Of a stretch of 64,000 nucleotides of DNA, positions 62,801 to 64,000 are shown in pieces (the first letter of the stretch is position 1; every line of letters starts with the position of its first letter). This stretch comes from Granulicella sp. WH15. GTDB taxonomy: Bacteria > Acidobacteriota > Terriglobia > Terriglobales > Acidobacteriaceae. The notes under the pieces were generated by a model, which saw only the letters and a list, made by a program, of their open reading frames with translations, searched no databases and was not told the DNA's origin. The DNA lies in NCBI RefSeq assembly GCF_009914315.1, contig NZ_CP042596.1:3844001-3908000 (forward strand), given 5' to 3'. The translations under genes and the position numbers were made by a program.

Positions 62801-62978
62801 CTGGCCATACTTTCTCCATCAGTTCGTTGTGAGGAACAAGCCTACCCGCATTCTCGACGAGAAAGCGCAGAACGGCGAATGCCTTGGGAGGCAGGTGAAT
62901 CCTCTCGTCTCTTCCGGACAACTGTCGCAACAGAGACTCATCGATTGGGTCGAGGCTGTAGGGGAGGAATCTGTACAT
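59895..62978 (-). CDS. Large regulator: winged helix, AAA ATPase and TPR-like repeats
   Basis: A 1027-residue protein. Residues 1-103 are an OmpR/ToxR-type winged helix (LPPKAFAVLRFLVENAGRLV, SSHIRDIRAALGDSARRPRY, ETVSRRGYRFIALV). Walker A GEPGIGKT is at 152-159, Walker B LVVILDDLQW about 270, in an AAA_16-type domain. The C-terminal 550 residues are helical TPR-like repeats. The design resembles CadC-like DNA binding joined to a MalT/STAND-type switch. It starts opposite the AraC-type gene, so the shared gap may hold its target. Confidence 0.9.
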   Translation of the reverse strand: MYRFLPYSLDPIDESLLRQLSGRDERIHLPPKAFAVLRFLVENAGRLVPHNELMEKVWPDTFVQPEVLSSHIRDIRAALGDSARRPRYIETVSRRGYRFIALVDQNASSTLAQHTLPSSGQALVGRDYALAKLHQCYRTALTGSRQLVFVTGEPGIGKTALCREFLCQVRSSDAPYATWGQCNEGYGVQEPYFPLLKAIGDLCRAEGPPLIEIFKAKAPTCIVQFSDLISREERAALDTDVRSATSGRMLREVLDALEVVGESRPLVVILDDLQWVDRASVDVIAEFARRHSPAKLLLIGTFRPLEAFLNENPIAVLKEDLLAHRLCTEVSLSGLTMSDIGEFLSQMTSQQELRSGLAKLLYSRSEGNPLFMVAALEHSLEKGLLMIEDGELRLRTALDQLDLDIPLSLKRVLEVQIDNLETEERRILEVGSVEGVIFCPAVIAAATDHSYQEVEDICHDLAIRNQLLRAMPEHPLSDGSTALCYQFVHVLYRDVLYDRQSPGRRSSRHLQIGLQLEDVHRDHLEEVAAEISLHFELGCDWERTVRYLRLAAENSERRYAHREAIALLTRALALVCRVTKEDRCKLELEILERLATIYIACFDPRCVAAYEALYQKANSCGQMEVSARALLNLAGCLVTQDGKRCIETATHAAKVISTLPKALLRTRMEMTCKFIFVCAAGWNAAEVDQLRRSFHNLREQVDAPELAPQTIQYGIIQWASSQYGEAFDCLVEGMEALSKRIVEGDPYITIDFQRAHFYLPRALLFGGKWGQGLSVLHASISTAAKNGDTFAVKILRLNRVWIHYHAMDFDEVIAACEPLQDAGEEFSGSYVARMARILLGSAQVGAGDLRRGALTLAKVKDEMAVGPVVLDWCFRLPLLAALTELALAERNLDEAGVQAEHYATLAQTTEKHTYSALALEVNARVALARGALTDAATFISHAVELINEHDLPLACWRVHATAAEIYRLLGKKTVSRNHRDAASSAVTKLADSLGHEQALREKFLQSSGISRLSMSNSNLSEELASAR

Positions 62979-63309
62979 GGCATCGGACGCCCAGAGGAGA
63001 AGTTCAGAGTAAAATTAGGGTCTGAAAGAGAACTTCCCTGTGGCGGACGCTCCTTTCTGCTGAACATCTTGAGCGACCTCCTGCAGCATGAGGTCGGAAC
63101 CCAGATTGGCGAAGCGAAGACCGTCATCGAACCCGCATACCGAATCGGACACGGGCCAAAGGCTGTGGTTCGATTTTCGTAAGGCAGCAAGTTTGACTGC
63201 GTTTATTTCGGTCATCGAATTCATGATCTCAGGTTGGCCGGGGTGCATAAGTGCTTACGTGGGTGATACTTGCTGAAACGAGTGGATTCTTGCTGCGAAG
63301 ATCGAAGAT
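62979..63309. other. Divergent gap between two regulator genes
   Basis: The gap of 331 bases lies between the AAA regulator (minus) and AraC-type gene (plus). No gene or strong dyad is seen. Promoters of both regulators must lie here. Confidence 0.5.
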
Positions 63310-64000
63310 ATGGCCAATCACGCAAATTCGGGGATGCCAAGAAGGCTAGGCGAAGCAACTTCCAGTACGGAAGTGCCTGCGGCACTTGAGTCTCACCCGC
63401 TCGGTGGCCGACGGTTGGTTGTTCGCGTCGGCGACGGAGAAATGCCGCTATTCGAAGATCAGCCTATCTTGGACAGCCTCAGGTCACCGTGGCATGGCCT
63501 GATCCTCGAAATGCATCATCATCGGGGCTGCGAGATTCCTGTGCACGACCATGAGACTCTCTGTCTGCATCTCCAAACAGGCGGCCAAGTGGATATGGAC
63601 TGGTTCTGTTCAGGGAAAACGGGCAGAACACGCTCGGTGCCCGGAAGCATGATGCTCTTGCCCGCGGGCACACGCGACTCAGTAATCTGGCACGGCTCCA
63701 CCCAGCGGATGGTGGCAGGGATTGAACCTTCGCTATTGAAGGATGCGGCCGAGCAGATGGGAATCAAAGGGCTGTTTGACTTCAATTTGAAGTGGTCTTT
63801 TCGCGACCAACAGCTGGAAGCGCTTTTGAACGAGATGAACCGGGAGATGAGGTCTGGATTTGCTACAGGAGGTCTGTACGGGGACCTTCTTGGGATGGCC
63901 CTCTCTGTGGGGCTCATCCGTCGATACGGCGAGCTGTCTCATCGTATTCCCTCGTTTAAGGGCGGATTGTCGCGCCCGCATATAAATCGCATCCTCGGAT
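63310..64000 (+). CDS. AraC-type regulator, 3' end outside window
   Basis: ATG 63310 opens a frame of 230 codons that runs off the window. The N-terminal cupin-type sensor part is visible: WHGLILEMHHHRGCEIPVHD, CLHLQTGGQVDMDWFCSG, and VPGSMMLLPAGTRDSVIWHG. This pattern (H-x-H...G...PG...PxG) is that of AraC-family regulators; the HTH domain begins at the end (LSRPHINRILG). Ligand unknown. Confidence 0.82.
   Translation, partial: MANHANSGMPRRLGEATSSTEVPAALESHPLGGRRLVVRVGDGEMPLFEDQPILDSLRSPWHGLILEMHHHRGCEIPVHDHETLCLHLQTGGQVDMDWFCSGKTGRTRSVPGSMMLLPAGTRDSVIWHGSTQRMVAGIEPSLLKDAAEQMGIKGLFDFNLKWSFRDQQLEALLNEMNREMRSGFATGGLYGDLLGMALSVGLIRRYGELSHRIPSFKGGLSRPHINRILG

Overview
The window looks like chromosomal DNA from an Acidobacteriota member, most likely family Acidobacteriaceae (Granulicella/Edaphobacter/Terriglobus type). 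The reasons are two TonB-dependent receptors with N-terminal carboxypeptidase-regulatory domains, a bactofilin, a MerR-TPR fusion, a type Vd patatin autotransporter, and dispersed 'GGGCTAAAGCCC'-type repeats. This rests on protein features only; no marker gene is present.

Left part, about 1-30.6 kb, is ordinary chromosome with mixed housekeeping and envelope genes. In order it holds a lipocalin end, a molybdate/tungstate-type binding protein, a TonB receptor, a MerR-TPR regulator, an acyl-CoA dehydrogenase, an MFS transporter, tRNA-Arg(UCU), a TldD-like peptidase pair, RlpA, an outer-membrane patatin, bactofilin, DUF2752 and GYF membrane proteins, an alpha-glucosidase, a TetR/SMR pair, a GGDEF-EAL protein, and a ring-cleaving glyoxalase/carboxylesterase pair. 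Two gene relics lie around that last pair (DUF1275 and VOC). Two dispersed repeat families, and one related pair of hairpins, occur only in this part: repeat A (about 220 bp, 2 copies) and repeat B (about 54 bp, 4 copies).

A truncated tRNA-Asp 3' half at 30.604-30.648 kb marks what I interpret as the left attachment site of an integrated element that extends rightward. From there to about 48.7 kb the content is that of a decayed integrative conjugative element. It has an AbiE-type toxin/antitoxin pair, an Xre regulator, a VirB2-relaxase deletion fusion, an arsenic block (arsR-acr3 divergent from arsM-arsC-FAD oxidoreductase-arsC), an RloC-like anticodon nuclease, ArdC, a DUF6908-type protein, and ParB. 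The parB gene is split by a cargo-less Tn554-family transposon (tnpA-tnpB-tnpC, 3.54 kb) with recognisable ends and two different 6-bp cores; removing the transposon and one core restores the reading frame across the junction. parB also carries a separate one-base frameshift.

From 48.7 to 56.4 kb a minus-strand cluster encodes a TonB receptor, a NiCoT nickel/cobalt permease, a DUF4331 protein, a protein of unknown function with an internal duplication, and a CynX/NimT-type MFS transporter. I read it as a candidate metal or metallophore uptake locus. From 56.9 kb to the end are an alpha/beta hydrolase, Dps, a DUF1348 protein, a LuxR-type regulator with a degenerate receiver, a 1027-residue winged-helix/AAA regulator, and the start of an AraC-type regulator. 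The right end of the element, and the intact tRNA-Asp expected there, are not in the window.
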